From Blautia sp. SC05B48 (GTDB lineage Bacteria; Bacillota; Clostridia; Lachnospirales; Lachnospiraceae), in the NCBI RefSeq assembly GCF_005848555.1, contig NZ_CP040518.1:3612501-3676500 (forward strand): DNA of 64,000 nucleotides, given 5' to 3'. Positions within the stretch are counted from its first letter, which is position 1; the number at the start of each line of letters is the position of its first letter. Below the pieces are notes generated by a model. The model searched no databases. It was given only the letters and a program-made list of their open reading frames with translations, and was not told the DNA's origin. Made by a program: the position numbers and the translations under genes. This document shows positions 54,293 through 63,965 of the stretch, piece by piece.

Positions 54293-55561
54293 TCACCTGT
54301 AAAATACCTTTGCCGCACGGATCAGGCTTTCCGTATCTTTCACTCCGGCTGTTTCATAAGCGGAATGCATCGCCAGCTGCGGCAGACCGATATCGACCGT
54401 ATTTATGGCTGCCTGGGTATTGGAAATATTTCCCAGAGTGGAACCACCGGCAATATCAGAACGGTTCACAAATGTCTGATATGGCACATCTGCTTCTCTG
54501 CAGAGTTCCTTAAAGATTGCTGTGGAAATCCCATCGGTACAATATTTCTGATTGGCATTATATTTGATCACAATTCCACCATTCATCACCGGACGGTTTA
54601 CAGGATCTGCCTTGTCTGTATAATTCGGATGTAATGCATGTGCATTGTCCGCAGAGATCATAAAGCTCTCTGCAAGGGCCATCAGATAACTTTCCTGATC
54701 TCCGCCAAGGGCCAGATTGATACGAAACAGTACATCTTTAAGAAATGTGGATGCAGCTCCCTGCCTGGTAGTGCTTCCCACTTCTTCATTATCCAGTACA
54801 CAGTGGACTGCAATGACCTTCTTCTTATCTGCCTGAAGAAAGCCTTCCATTGAAGCGAAAGCACACTGCAGATCATCCAATCTTGGACTGGAAACAAATT
54901 CATTCCTGGATCCCCAGATCGTTCCGGGCATCCGGTTATAGAGAAACAGATCATGGCCCAGGATATCCTCCGGACGGATCTCTGCCTCTTCTGCCAGCAT
55001 CCGCATGAAGTTGCCTTTTTCGCCACTGCCACTGTACAATGGAAGCATATCCTTCTGGACATTATAATGATAGCCTCCGTTAATATCTCGGTTCATATGG
55101 ATCGCAAGGCTCGGGATCATGACCAGATCTCTGTCAATATCTACAAGCTTTTCCAGAATTTTTCCGTTTTTGTGGACGATCATGCGGCCTGCCACAGAAA
55201 GGGGACGGTCAAACCAGGTAGAAAGGATCATTCCTCCATACCGCTCCACATTCAGCTTCACATAAGCTCCGTTTACAGACATCTCCGGATTTTCTTTTAT
55301 TTTAAAAGACGGGGAGTCACTGTGACTTGCAATGATATGATATCTCCTGCAGTCATTGACAGGAATGGAAAATCCGATGATCGCGGAATGATTTCTCATG
55401 ACAAAATATTTTCCGCCCTTTTCCAGCTCCCAGCGCTCCTCTTCCTTCAATTCTGTAAAGCCTTCCTCCAAAAAACGTCTTCTTGTTTCCTCTGCCGCCT
55501 GAAAGGCTGTAGGACTTTTACTGATAAATTCCAGCAGTTTTTCTGTTGTTTCTTCGTACAT
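54293..55561 (-). CDS. M18 family aminopeptidase, 422 aa
   Basis: Zinc peptidase: HSDSPSFKI (first metal His with Asp), VHCVLDNEEVGSTTRQGA (the catalytic Glu pair) and a C-terminal LAMHSAYETAG with the last metal His. The full length matches M18 aspartyl aminopeptidases. It trims acidic N-terminal residues from peptides in the cytoplasm as a large oligomer. It is upstream of and close to the HAD gene, a common pairing in Lachnospiraceae in my recollection. No special regulation visible. Confidence 0.94.
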   Translation of the reverse strand: MYEETTEKLLEFISKSPTAFQAAEETRRRFLEEGFTELKEEERWELEKGGKYFVMRNHSAIIGFSIPVNDCRRYHIIASHSDSPSFKIKENPEMSVNGAYVKLNVERYGGMILSTWFDRPLSVAGRMIVHKNGKILEKLVDIDRDLVMIPSLAIHMNRDINGGYHYNVQKDMLPLYSGSGEKGNFMRMLAEEAEIRPEDILGHDLFLYNRMPGTIWGSRNEFVSSPRLDDLQCAFASMEGFLQADKKKVIAVHCVLDNEEVGSTTRQGAASTFLKDVLFRINLALGGDQESYLMALAESFMISADNAHALHPNYTDKADPVNRPVMNGGIVIKYNANQKYCTDGISTAIFKELCREADVPYQTFVNRSDIAGGSTLGNISNTQAAINTVDIGLPQLAMHSAYETAGVKDTESLIRAAKVFYR

Positions 55562-55645
55562 AATCTTCTCCTCTGTCGGCCCGGTAATATCCAGGCTGTT
55601 ATGCTATTACCCATTATACGGCAAAACTTTTTTCAGGGCAATATC

Positions 55646-56704
55646 TCAGATTTCTGCACTCTTTCGTACCCACATATGCTGCACAAGCTTATCCCCAAGC
55701 TTATTTACGAGCATAGTATAAATTGAACTAAATACATTGGCTCCAATACGGAGCAGCACTGCTGCCGGCATTCCAAACAGTCCTGATGCAATGGACAGTG
55801 CTCCAAATGTATTAAATGCAGTCTGCCACGCATAACCTGCGGAATATCCCACACCGACTCCTCCGATCATTCCAATATAGGGATACATAGATTCCGGAAG
55901 TATCAGATAAAGCACTGCAAACAGAATACAGCCAACGATGTTGAACATAGCTCTTTTTCCGGCTCTTCCCCTGCAATCCGCGGTAAACGGCAAACACACG
56001 GACATACAGGCAATTCCGGCCCACATTGCTCTTGGGAGTCCCAGAAGAGACATGATCAGCATAGCGCTGGAAACGATCAGCGTCAGTCTTAAATACCACC
56101 TGCCTCTTGCGGAATGCAGATCAAATTCCCGGAACAGGTCCAGAAATGTCCTGCGATACGGGCGGTTTTTCTGATTCTTATAAAAAACTACCATGCAGAG
56201 AACCATTCCGGCCAAAAGCCCCTCTACACGAAGCAGATACGCCTTTCCGGTTACGTCATATCCCATCAGAAGCAGATATCCGAGAACAAATGTGGAATGG
56301 TTATACATAATTACATTATGGCATCCCAGGATCATCAGTAACAGGATGCTTATCGCATTAACAAAAAATGCCGGTACCGGTGAAACCATGTTGGATAATC
56401 TCGGCCCTGCGATCAGAATACAGAAAATCCCGGCAATGGACAACAATCCGTGGGACGTCCGGATCCCGAAATCCGCCTGTCTTAAAACCAGCACTGCCAG
56501 CAGTACGGTTACTCCTACAACACTGTTGTCATTGCCGGTTATCTTACTGTACAATGTCACAACCGCCACACAAAATGCCATGACAAGATACACTTTAAAA
56601 TTATAGATCAGAATATGCCTTCTTTTCTCCTTTTTGTCTGTGGTATTTCTGATCAGCTGTTTTGATCCGGTTGAGCTTAACTGCAGTTCCTGATAAAATG
56701 TCAT
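55646..56704 (-). CDS. FUSC/aromatic-acid-exporter-like membrane protein, 352 aa
   Basis: About ten hydrophobic segments in two similar halves (about 32-170 and 210-340) with a short cytoplasmic link rich in Arg, as in FUSC-type exporters. Motifs such as LPRAMWAGIACMSVCLPFT in the second half match the family. It probably exports an organic acid; substrate unknown. AAAGGAG lies 8 bases before the ATG at 56704; earlier starts are too close to it. Monocistronic. Confidence 0.8.
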   Translation of the reverse strand: MTFYQELQLSSTGSKQLIRNTTDKKEKRRHILIYNFKVYLVMAFCVAVVTLYSKITGNDNSVVGVTVLLAVLVLRQADFGIRTSHGLLSIAGIFCILIAGPRLSNMVSPVPAFFVNAISILLLMILGCHNVIMYNHSTFVLGYLLLMGYDVTGKAYLLRVEGLLAGMVLCMVVFYKNQKNRPYRRTFLDLFREFDLHSARGRWYLRLTLIVSSAMLIMSLLGLPRAMWAGIACMSVCLPFTADCRGRAGKRAMFNIVGCILFAVLYLILPESMYPYIGMIGGVGVGYSAGYAWQTAFNTFGALSIASGLFGMPAAVLLRIGANVFSSIYTMLVNKLGDKLVQHMWVRKSAEI

Positions 56705-56928
56705 TTTCATCACTCCTTTTGTAAAGCAGACATTCTCATTTCGCTTTTTTCACATGCTCATAAACGCAATCTCTTTACAATTTACGTTCAAAGATACAAA
56801 CAGCCATTATACTTGGTTTATTCTGAAACGTCAAACATTTTTTTCTGAAATCATGTTCACGCATTACACTCCCAGCCCCGATCAGATCACTCCGAAAATG
56901 GCCAGGAACATTTTTATTATTTTTATAT
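56705..56928. other. Intergenic region, nothing recognised
   Basis: About 220 AT-rich bases between the FUSC gene and the peptidoglycan-binding protein gene. No clear promoter, hairpin or reading frame that I would defend. Confidence 0.5.
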
Positions 56929-58203
56929 TTACTGTAGCTCCGCTATCCTGGTCACTGCTACATAAATGTCCTGTATCTTATACCAGGTTGGATAATCCAC
57001 CACTCCGGATGCAGGAAGCCCAAATATATTCTGGAATTTTTTTACAGATGCAGCAGTAGCCGGACCATAAATACCATCCACGATCACTGACGGGATGGCA
57101 GGATAGGCTTTTGCTATGGCATTAAGCTGTTCCTGGATCTGCTGTACCTTTTCTCCGGTAACACCGATAGTCAGGTCATATCCCGGCCAGGATGCGGGAA
57201 TCCCGGAAACTGCTTCCGCCACATTGATATACATATCGTTTCCATAGAAGCTCCGCAGGATCTCAATGGCGGAATATCCCTGATCTCCCAGAGCTTTGCT
57301 TCCCCACTGGGTCATCCATCCCCGGTCCCTGCACTGCACCTGACGTCCGTCACAGTACTGGGTCAGGATCGGCTGACGCACATTCGGTCTGGAAAGGTAG
57401 TTTTCAAAAAGTTCATCCACGATCCGGTCGATACTCTCAAAAATATTCCTGCCATAGATCCATTTGTGGTCGTATGCTGTAGAGGACGTAATGGTGAAAT
57501 CATATCCCTTATTCCGGTACCACTCTGTATAAACTCTGTTCAAAGTAAACGACATGATTGCCAGAACATTGGCACGTATCGTGTCCTCCGGCCAAGTTGC
57601 GTAGATCTCACTGCTGGCCACGTTTTTGATATAATCCTTATATCTTACATAATAATCCTGTGCAGAGGTATCCCCTATTGGCCCGTCGTGGACTACGATA
57701 TACTCCGGGATCACCACTTTGTTTAATACGATCTCGCCGGTTTCATTTATCGGCTTGATCTCTGCTTCCGGATTTTTAGGAGGATATTCCCCAAAAAGCG
57801 TATGGGGTCCGATGACGATCCGCTGATAATCCACTCCATTACCCTGCTGTCTGCTAAGGGATGCTCCCTGCCTGGCAATGGAATAGGGAAGAACTTCTGT
57901 CCCGGCTATTTCTTTTGGTGTAAAACCCTCTGCACTGATCTGAACTGTGTATTCTGCATAGGGCTGCTGCTCCACCGGTTTCATGCTGTATTCCAGCGGA
58001 GGAGCTGCCAGTTCCAGCATCGGCGTTCTTCCGGAGGAATCCGTGTGAACTTCTTCGATCACATTGTCCGGGACTCCTGTGTACGAGATCCGCACTGCAG
58101 CATTTTCCACAGGACGGTTACTGGCACTGTCCAGCACCGTCACCTGCAGCTGTCCCTGATCCGGCATATCCTGCTGCATGGAAATATAAGAATGATTTTT
58201 CAT
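56929..58203 (-). CDS. Peptidoglycan-binding protein with carboxypeptidase-regulatory-like and SpoIID-like parts, 424 aa
   Basis: An N-terminal beta domain (about 15-110; VLDSASNRPVENAAVRISY) resembles carboxypeptidase regulatory-like folds. The middle (about 190-340) has RANVLAIMSFTLNRVYTEW, a SpoIID/LytB-like stretch seen in spore and wall proteins. The C-terminus is a peptidoglycan_binding_1 domain (VDGIYGPATAASVKKFQ, about 385-402). No signal peptide is visible, so it may act inside the spore or forespore, or be exported another way. Spore role inferred. AAGGAG lies before the ATG. Confidence 0.82.
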   Translation of the reverse strand: MKNHSYISMQQDMPDQGQLQVTVLDSASNRPVENAAVRISYTGVPDNVIEEVHTDSSGRTPMLELAAPPLEYSMKPVEQQPYAEYTVQISAEGFTPKEIAGTEVLPYSIARQGASLSRQQGNGVDYQRIVIGPHTLFGEYPPKNPEAEIKPINETGEIVLNKVVIPEYIVVHDGPIGDTSAQDYYVRYKDYIKNVASSEIYATWPEDTIRANVLAIMSFTLNRVYTEWYRNKGYDFTITSSTAYDHKWIYGRNIFESIDRIVDELFENYLSRPNVRQPILTQYCDGRQVQCRDRGWMTQWGSKALGDQGYSAIEILRSFYGNDMYINVAEAVSGIPASWPGYDLTIGVTGEKVQQIQEQLNAIAKAYPAIPSVIVDGIYGPATAASVKKFQNIFGLPASGVVDYPTWYKIQDIYVAVTRIAELQ

Positions 58204-58326
58204 AAACAGAGGCTCCTTTTTGTGCCTGAAAGCACACTGGTTCTCTGCTAGTATATGTACAAAATCTCAAAATGCCATATCTCCTACTGTGCTTCCTCCC
58301 ACTAATCTTCCGCATCCTGGATATCA

Positions 58327-58488
58327 TCAATCCATGTATTCTTCCGCTTTTTCATAACATTCCCTATTCTGTTTTTCCTTAAATTCCTCATTTTTGATCT
58401 GGATTGCCTCTTCTGCCTTTGTAGCCAGAAAAGGAACTGCTATAACAACTGCTATCAATGCCGCCAGTATTAAAATATCCTTTTTCAA
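58327..58488 (-). CDS. Small single-pass membrane protein, 53 aa
   Basis: A TTG start (58488) with GGGGGA about 9 bases upstream opens a frame: basic start, hydrophobic residues about 5-23 (ILILAALIAVVIAVPFLA), then a Glu/Lys-rich tail to YMD. Not recognised. It lies just downstream (in genomic order) of the rseP operon terminator and upstream of the peptidoglycan-binding gene on the same strand. Could be a small sporulation or envelope protein; also might be a chance frame, though the ribosome site and membrane helix favour it. Confidence 0.5.
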   Translation of the reverse strand: MKKDILILAALIAVVIAVPFLATKAEEAIQIKNEEFKEKQNRECYEKAEEYMD

Positions 58489-58542
58489 ATTTACATATCC
58501 CCCTTTACTCTGATGCTTTTATTATATAATAAATATCTGCAC

Positions 58543-58585
58543 AAAAAAAGTGCTGTATCATCTCCTCACAGATCATACAGCACTT
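58543..58585 (-). terminator. Terminator of the rseP operon
   Basis: AAGTGCTGTAT pairs with ATACAGCACTT (11 bp), and seven T follow on the minus strand. Confidence 0.88.
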
Positions 58586-58589
58586 GCTA

Positions 58590-58618
58590 GTTACTGTTCA
58601 CTCCGTTCTCAGTAACAC
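58590..58618. repeat. REP-like element, copy 2 (half)
   Basis: Twenty-nine bases beginning GTTACTGTTCACTCCGTTC are the exact reverse complement of 48021-48049. This copy stands between the rseP stop and its terminator. Confidence 0.75.
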
Positions 58619-58645
58619 TTGATATTTACCTTTTTCCGCCAGATA

Positions 58646-59932
58646 TCAGAATATCTTCAGAATATCATTATACATAACGATAACCATCAACGCCATCAAA
58701 AGCATCAGCCCTGCAAAATGGATCATGCCTTCTACCTGACGGTTTACCGGTTTTCTCCGGATCGCTTCTACCACCAGAAATACCAGCCTTCCTCCATCCA
58801 GTGCAGGAAGAGGAAGAAGGTTCATCACTCCCAGGTTTGCAGAAAGAAGAACTGCCATATTCAGCAAATTCATCCAGATCATCAGCGTTCCCTCACTCTT
58901 GGACTGTTCGTAAGTGTCGCCAATGGCATCCACAACACCCACAGGACCACTTAAGTCTTTCATTCCAAGGTGACCGGTCACAAGCTCTTTCAGGCTTAAG
59001 ATCGTAGTACGGATCATGTATTTCACTTCCACAGCACCATATTTCAGAACATTAAAGCCGGAAGTTTTTTCACTGTATGTGTTATATCCGAAACCGGAAA
59101 CCGGTGTTCTGTATTCCCTTGGTGTTATCTCTGCCTCATATTCCAGTCCGTTACGCTCATAGGTGATCGTCACAGGTTCCTTGGATAACGGATGCTCCTC
59201 GATGTATTTTTCATATGCATTTCCGTCCGGAACCTCCACACCGTTGATCTTCGTGATCACATCGCCTGCTTCCAGACCTGCCTCTTCCAGTGGCATTCCC
59301 TTGATCAGTGATTCCACTGTCATGGAATTTACATCGGAACGGTTAAAGCCAAGAAGATACCGCACATTTACATCTGGTTTATAGGAAATCTCCTGTTCCT
59401 TTCCATCACGTTTTACTTTCAGCCGGATGGTATCTCCCTCTTTCAGTTCGTTGAGATACGAATATACATAAAGATCTTTCCCCAGATCAATATGGTAGCC
59501 CTGATATTCCGTGATCACATCACCCTTTTTCAATCCTGCCTTATCCGCAGCAGAATTTTGGGTTACTTCTAATACGGTTGCCGGATCATAGCCCACACAG
59601 CCCACAATGATCACAGACAAAATAAATGCCAGAAGAAAATTGAATACCGGACCGGCAGCAACCACTGCGATCCTGCCCCACACAGGAGCAGAATTAAAGG
59701 TTCCCGGACTGTCATCTTCCGCATCCTCTCCGGCCATGGCACAGGAGCCTCCAAGAGGAAACAATTTCACAGAATAACGTGTACCACCCTTTACTGTACT
59801 TATGATCCTGGGTCCCATACCAAGAGAAAATTCCAATACCTCGATGTGATTCTTTTTTGCCAGAAGAAAATGTCCCAGCTCATGGATCAGTATCACAACG
59901 CTGAAAATAATTACAGCAATCACAAATCTCAA
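58646..59932 (-). CDS. rseP: RseP/RasP site-2 intramembrane metalloprotease, 428 aa
   Basis: Zinc site HELGH at residues 17-21 in the first membrane helix, PDZ domains near 120-180 and 200-260 (LKKGDVITEY; LEAGDVITKING), then a last helix pair with LLPLPALDGGRL that supplies the third zinc ligand. Known: cuts membrane-spanning anti-sigma factors and leftover signal peptides inside the membrane. It follows dxr by one base and is the last gene of the pyrH operon. Usual length. Confidence 0.96.
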   Translation of the reverse strand: MRFVIAVIIFSVVILIHELGHFLLAKKNHIEVLEFSLGMGPRIISTVKGGTRYSVKLFPLGGSCAMAGEDAEDDSPGTFNSAPVWGRIAVVAAGPVFNFLLAFILSVIIVGCVGYDPATVLEVTQNSAADKAGLKKGDVITEYQGYHIDLGKDLYVYSYLNELKEGDTIRLKVKRDGKEQEISYKPDVNVRYLLGFNRSDVNSMTVESLIKGMPLEEAGLEAGDVITKINGVEVPDGNAYEKYIEEHPLSKEPVTITYERNGLEYEAEITPREYRTPVSGFGYNTYSEKTSGFNVLKYGAVEVKYMIRTTILSLKELVTGHLGMKDLSGPVGVVDAIGDTYEQSKSEGTLMIWMNLLNMAVLLSANLGVMNLLPLPALDGGRLVFLVVEAIRRKPVNRQVEGMIHFAGLMLLMALMVIVMYNDILKIF

Positions 59933-59933
59933 T

Positions 59934-61076
59934 TTACCACCTGCTTTCGATCCACTGATAAGTATCCTGCTCTACAGAAAGGATCTCATCCAGATCCGGA
60001 TGTGCGATTTTTTTATGTCTTTCCATAGACTGTGCAATAATCTCATAAATATCCAGAAAACCGATCTTTTCCTCAAGGAATTTCTTTACTGCAAGCTCAT
60101 TGGCTGCATTAAAGACAGTCGGCATACTTCCGCCCTCCCGGGACGCCTGGATCGCCATAGGCAGTCCCCGGAATGTCTCCATATCCGGAACCTCAAATGT
60201 GATCTCATGAAGCTTTGTGAAGTCAAGGCGATCTCCGTCCAGATATCGTCTGTGTGGATAGTACAGAGCGTACTGGATTGGAAGTCTCATATCCGGAGTT
60301 CCAAGCTGTGCCATGATCGCACCATCCTTAAACTCCACCATGGAATGGATGATACTCTGTGGCTGCACCACCACCTGAATATGATCCAGATCCATGTCAA
60401 ACAACCATTTGGCTTCCATAACTTCCAGCCCTTTGTTTACCAGGGTTGCAGAATCTACGGTGATCTTTCGTCCCATTACCCAATTTGGATGCTTCAGAGT
60501 ATCTGCAACAGTGACCTTTCGCAGCTCTTCTGTGGTACGTCCGCGGAAGGGGCCACCGGATGCCGTGATCAGAAGCTTGTGGATCTCTTTGTTTTCTTCT
60601 CCGTGGATAGCCTGGAAAATAGCACTGTGTTCACTATCTACCGGAAGGATAGATACGCCATACTTTTTTGCCATCGGCATGATCAGATGACCGGCTGTGA
60701 CAAGGGTTTCCTTATTTGCCAGGGCAATGTCCTTTCCGGCACGGATTCCCTCCATCGTAGGACGGATTCCGATCATTCCCACGATCGCAGTGACAAGAAT
60801 TTCTGATTCCGGCATGGACGCAAGCTCCAGAAGTCCCTCCATTCCGCTGACTACCTTTGTATCCGTATCCGCAATACGCGTTTTCAGATCCTGGGCTGCT
60901 TTTTCATCCCAGACTGCTGCCAGAAGTGGATGAAACTCCCGGATCTGCTCTTCCAGTTTCTCCACACTTTTGCCTGCACTGACTGCAACAACCCGAAGGT
61001 CTTCGTTTTTTCTTGCCACATCCAGTGTCTGGGTCCCGATGGAGCCGGTAGAACCTAAGATTGCAATATTCTTCAT
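59934..61076 (-). CDS. dxr: 1-deoxy-D-xylulose-5-phosphate reductoisomerase, 380 aa
   Basis: NADPH-binding GSTGSIGTQTLDV (8-20), metal and substrate region DSEHSAIFQ (about 150), and SASGGPFRG nearby. It makes MEP from DXP, the first committed step of the non-mevalonate isoprenoid pathway, which feeds UppS upstream in the same operon. Cytoplasmic, normal length. Twelve bases separate it from cdsA. Confidence 0.98.
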   Translation of the reverse strand: MKNIAILGSTGSIGTQTLDVARKNEDLRVVAVSAGKSVEKLEEQIREFHPLLAAVWDEKAAQDLKTRIADTDTKVVSGMEGLLELASMPESEILVTAIVGMIGIRPTMEGIRAGKDIALANKETLVTAGHLIMPMAKKYGVSILPVDSEHSAIFQAIHGEENKEIHKLLITASGGPFRGRTTEELRKVTVADTLKHPNWVMGRKITVDSATLVNKGLEVMEAKWLFDMDLDHIQVVVQPQSIIHSMVEFKDGAIMAQLGTPDMRLPIQYALYYPHRRYLDGDRLDFTKLHEITFEVPDMETFRGLPMAIQASREGGSMPTVFNAANELAVKKFLEEKIGFLDIYEIIAQSMERHKKIAHPDLDEILSVEQDTYQWIESRW

Positions 61077-61088
61077 TTCTAATGTCTC

Positions 61089-61883
61089 CTAAATTCCAAG
61101 AATCGTTTTTGCAAGATAGTAAATAACAGGGGCTGTGATGATCACACTGTCAAAACGGTCCAGGATTCCTCCATGGCCCGGAATCAGCTTTCCATAGTCC
61201 TTGATGTTCTGGTTCCTTTTGATCGCAGATGCAGCCAGATCACCCACCATGGAGATCAGAGCTCCAACTGCGCAGATCAAGGCATACTCAGCCATTTTTC
61301 CCTGTGTTGCCGCTGCATAGATCACTCCAAGAAGCGCCGCTCCCGCAACGCCTCCTACAGCTCCCTCGATGGATTTCTTCGGGCTTAAAACCGGCGCCAT
61401 TTTATGCTTTCCGATAAGCATTCCCACACAGTAAGCACAGGTGTCACATCCCCAGGAGCACAGGAATATCAGCCATACCAGGAATTTTCCGTCCGGAAGG
61501 CTTCTGGTAAGATAGATAAAGGAAAGCATCACAGCAACATATACAACTCCAAAAAATGCTGCCATCACCTGTTCTGCATGGTATTTCGGATAACCGAATA
61601 CATAAACAAACAGGATCAGGATCATACTGATGATGATCGCCATTGTTCCGTAATTTCCAAAATCAGCTTTCATGGCAATATAATAAAGCACTGCTCCAAG
61701 ATATCCTACAAGTTCCAGCACGGTAACATGCTCATCACTTACCTTCATTACCTTGTAAAGTTCTCTCATTCCGATCAATGAAACAGCCAGAAGTGTAAAA
61801 AATAAAATCCAGCTTCCGGAAATGATAGTTGCCAGGGCAATAATGACAAGGACGATACCACTTATCAGTCTTGTCTTAAACAT
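61089..61883 (-). CDS. cdsA: Phosphatidate cytidylyltransferase, 264 aa
   Basis: Eight membrane helices; the C-terminal CDP-diglyceride synthetase signature is visible as SAIKRNQNIKDYGKLIPGHG (about 218-237), followed by GGILDRFDS. It makes CDP-diacylglycerol from phosphatidic acid and CTP, the branch point of phospholipid synthesis. Between dxr and uppS with gaps of 12 and 3 bases, so it is translated with them. Confidence 0.97.
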   Translation of the reverse strand: MFKTRLISGIVLVIIALATIISGSWILFFTLLAVSLIGMRELYKVMKVSDEHVTVLELVGYLGAVLYYIAMKADFGNYGTMAIIISMILILFVYVFGYPKYHAEQVMAAFFGVVYVAVMLSFIYLTRSLPDGKFLVWLIFLCSWGCDTCAYCVGMLIGKHKMAPVLSPKKSIEGAVGGVAGAALLGVIYAAATQGKMAEYALICAVGALISMVGDLAASAIKRNQNIKDYGKLIPGHGGILDRFDSVIITAPVIYYLAKTILGI

Positions 61884-61886
61884 GAT

Positions 61887-62594
61887 CTACTCCTCCTTGA
61901 CGCCACCGTAGCGTCTGTCTCTCTGATTGTATTTCTCGATGGCTTTGATCAGCTCTTCTTTATTGAAATCCGGCCATGCAACCGGTGTAAAATAAAACTC
62001 GGAATAGGCAAGCTGCCAAAGCAGGAAATTGGAAAGTCGCTGCTCACCGCTTGTGCGGATCAAAAGATCCGGATCCGGTACACCTGCAGTATCCAGATAG
62101 CTCTCAATCGTATCTTCTGTAATACCATCCGGCTCAACTTTTCCGTCTTTTACATCCTGTGCCATCTTCTGCATTCCACGGCGGATCTCATCACGGCTTC
62201 CGTAATTTAATGCCAGCTGAAAATAAATACCGTCAAAATCTTTGGAATATTCCTCCAGTTCCCGGACACTCTGCTGGATATCCGGTGCAAAGGCAGTAAC
62301 ATCTCCGATGACTTTCATCTTCATATTATTTTTCTTGGAAATCTTGATACATTTCTTAAGATAACCGCGGAACAGTTTCATCAGTGCTTCCACTTCTTCT
62401 CTGGAGCGTTTCCAGTTTTCTGTGGAAAAAGCGTAAACCGTAAGATATTTCACCCCAAGGTCTTTGATATCATAACAAATGTTTTCAAGATTGGCGCATC
62501 CCTTTACATGTCCGTAGGTTCTCGGCATTCCTCGTTCCTTTGCCCAACGTCCGTTTCCGTCCAGAATGATCGCGATATGATTTGGTACGTTCAT
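61887..62594 (-). CDS. uppS: Undecaprenyl diphosphate synthase, 235 aa
   Basis: Cis-prenyltransferase: HIAIILDGNGRWAKERG at the start (Asp and diphosphate-binding loop), then YLTVYAFSTENWKRS (about 70-84) and RTSGEQRLSNFLLWQ near the C-terminus. It extends farnesyl diphosphate to C55-PP, the carrier for peptidoglycan and for the surface polysaccharide made by the genes at 30-45 kb. Usual length. A hairpin (62611-62641) with a weak T-run lies before it and may reduce expression relative to frr. Confidence 0.98.
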   Translation of the reverse strand: MNVPNHIAIILDGNGRWAKERGMPRTYGHVKGCANLENICYDIKDLGVKYLTVYAFSTENWKRSREEVEALMKLFRGYLKKCIKISKKNNMKMKVIGDVTAFAPDIQQSVRELEEYSKDFDGIYFQLALNYGSRDEIRRGMQKMAQDVKDGKVEPDGITEDTIESYLDTAGVPDPDLLIRTSGEQRLSNFLLWQLAYSEFYFTPVAWPDFNKEELIKAIEKYNQRDRRYGGVKEE

Positions 62595-62610
62595 AAATCT
62601 CCTCCATACA

Positions 62611-62641
62611 GAAAGAGAGCTTCTTCAAAGAAGCCCTCTCT
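62611..62641 (-). promoter_or_regulatory. Intra-operon hairpin between frr and uppS
   Basis: AGAGAG-GGCTTCTT pairs with AAGAAGC-TCTCTTT on the minus strand around a short loop, with only a short T-run after it. Probably a partial terminator or mRNA processing element. Confidence 0.5.
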
Positions 62642-62660
62642 ATCCTCGTATTTCTTACAA

Positions 62661-63212
62661 TTATACAGTCAGAATCTCTTTAGACTTGTTCTCGATCGCC
62701 TTGTCAACTTCCTTGATGTACTTATCTGTAAGTTTCTGGATCTGATCCTCAAGCTCTTTGATCTCATCCTCAGAAACATCCTGTTTTGCAAGTTTCTTAA
62801 ATGCATCGTTGGCATCACGACGGATATTTCTTACTGCAACCTTGGCACCCTCGCCTTTTTTCTTAACGTCCTTCACCAGCTCTTTACGACGCTCCTCGGT
62901 AAGCTCCGGGAAAACAAGACGGATCATTTTTCCATCGTTGCTCGGGTTTAATCCCAGATCAGAGCAAAGGATCGCTTTCTCGATCGCTTTGATCATGCTG
63001 GATTCCCACGGCTGGATCTGGATCATACGTGCCTCCGGTACAGAAATGTTTGCAACCTGCTGGAGCGGAGTCGGTGCTCCATAATAATCTACGGTAAGTT
63101 TGTCAAGAATATGCGGGTTTGCACGGCCGGCTCTGATGGTTGTCAGCTCACTCTCCAAAGCATTCAGTGTTTTTCCCATTTTTGTTTCGTATACCTGAAT
63201 TCTCTCATCCAT
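62661..63212 (-). CDS. frr: Ribosome recycling factor, 183 aa
   Basis: The start [21 protein letters not shown] (split after 20 residues by rule) and the middle [19 protein letters not shown] are canonical RRF text; three-helix bundle with an inserted beta domain. Works with EF-G to split ribosomes after termination. Between pyrH and uppS in the usual order. Confidence 0.98.
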   Translation of the reverse strand: MDERIQVYETKMGKTLNALESELTTIRAGRANPHILDKLTVDYYGAPTPLQQVANISVPEARMIQIQPWESSMIKAIEKAILCSDLGLNPSNDGKMIRLVFPELTEERRKELVKDVKKKGEGAKVAVRNIRRDANDAFKKLAKQDVSEDEIKELEDQIQKLTDKYIKEVDKAIENKSKEILTV

Positions 63213-63255
63213 TTCACATATCTCCCTGTATGGTTTTTTTATTATTCCCTTTTGA

Positions 63256-63951
63256 TCACACGGTTACCTTTGTTCCGGAGAACTTGCCATGTACGGTATT
63301 GACGATGCTGTCCTTTTCATCAAGACCGAATACCAGCATCGGCATCTTCTGCTCCATACACATGATGGAAGCGGTAAGATCCATAGCTGCCAGCTTCTTT
63401 GCAACTACTTCATCAATGGAAATCTCATCATACTTCTTGGCATCTGGATTTACCTTCGGATCACTGTCATAGATTCCGTCAACAGCCTTGGCAAGAAGAA
63501 TGGCATCTGCGCCGATCTCAACAGCACGAAGTACAGTAGCTGTATCTGTAGAGAAATACGGATGGCCGGTACCACCTGCAAAGAATACAACCTTTCCTTC
63601 TGCGAAGCTCTCTTCTACAGCATCCTTGGAATAAAGTGTGGTAAATGCACCACATACAAACGGGGTAAACACCTCTGTCTTAAGTCCCACATATCTGCAG
63701 ATGTCAGACACATAGATACAGTTCATGATCGTAGCAAGCATGCCGATCTGATCCGCCTTGCTTCTGTCCATGGCTCCGCTGGTACGTCCTCTCCAGAAGT
63801 TTCCACCTCCGATCACGATACCAACCTGAAGTCCTTCATCCACGATCGTCTTGATCTGTTTGGCAACCTCTGTAACAATTGCTTCATCAAAGCCTCTCTT
63901 CTGCTCTCCTGCAAGAGCCTCTCCGCTTAATTTCAGTAACACTCTTTTCAT
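63256..63951 (-). CDS. pyrH: UMP kinase, 231 aa
   Basis: Amino-acid-kinase fold: [13 protein letters not shown] at the start, [11 protein letters not shown], the ATP/UMP region [16 protein letters not shown] (about 130-145) and [13 protein letters not shown]. It phosphorylates UMP to UDP. The ATG at 63951 has AAAGGAG 8 bases upstream; a start 21 bases earlier lacks one. First gene visible of the operon ending in rseP. Confidence 0.98.
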   Translation of the reverse strand: MKRVLLKLSGEALAGEQKRGFDEAIVTEVAKQIKTIVDEGLQVGIVIGGGNFWRGRTSGAMDRSKADQIGMLATIMNCIYVSDICRYVGLKTEVFTPFVCGAFTTLYSKDAVEESFAEGKVVFFAGGTGHPYFSTDTATVLRAVEIGADAILLAKAVDGIYDSDPKVNPDAKKYDEISIDEVVAKKLAAMDLTASIMCMEQKMPMLVFGLDEKDSIVNTVHGKFSGTKVTV

Positions 63952-63965
63952 ATGTTTATTCTCCT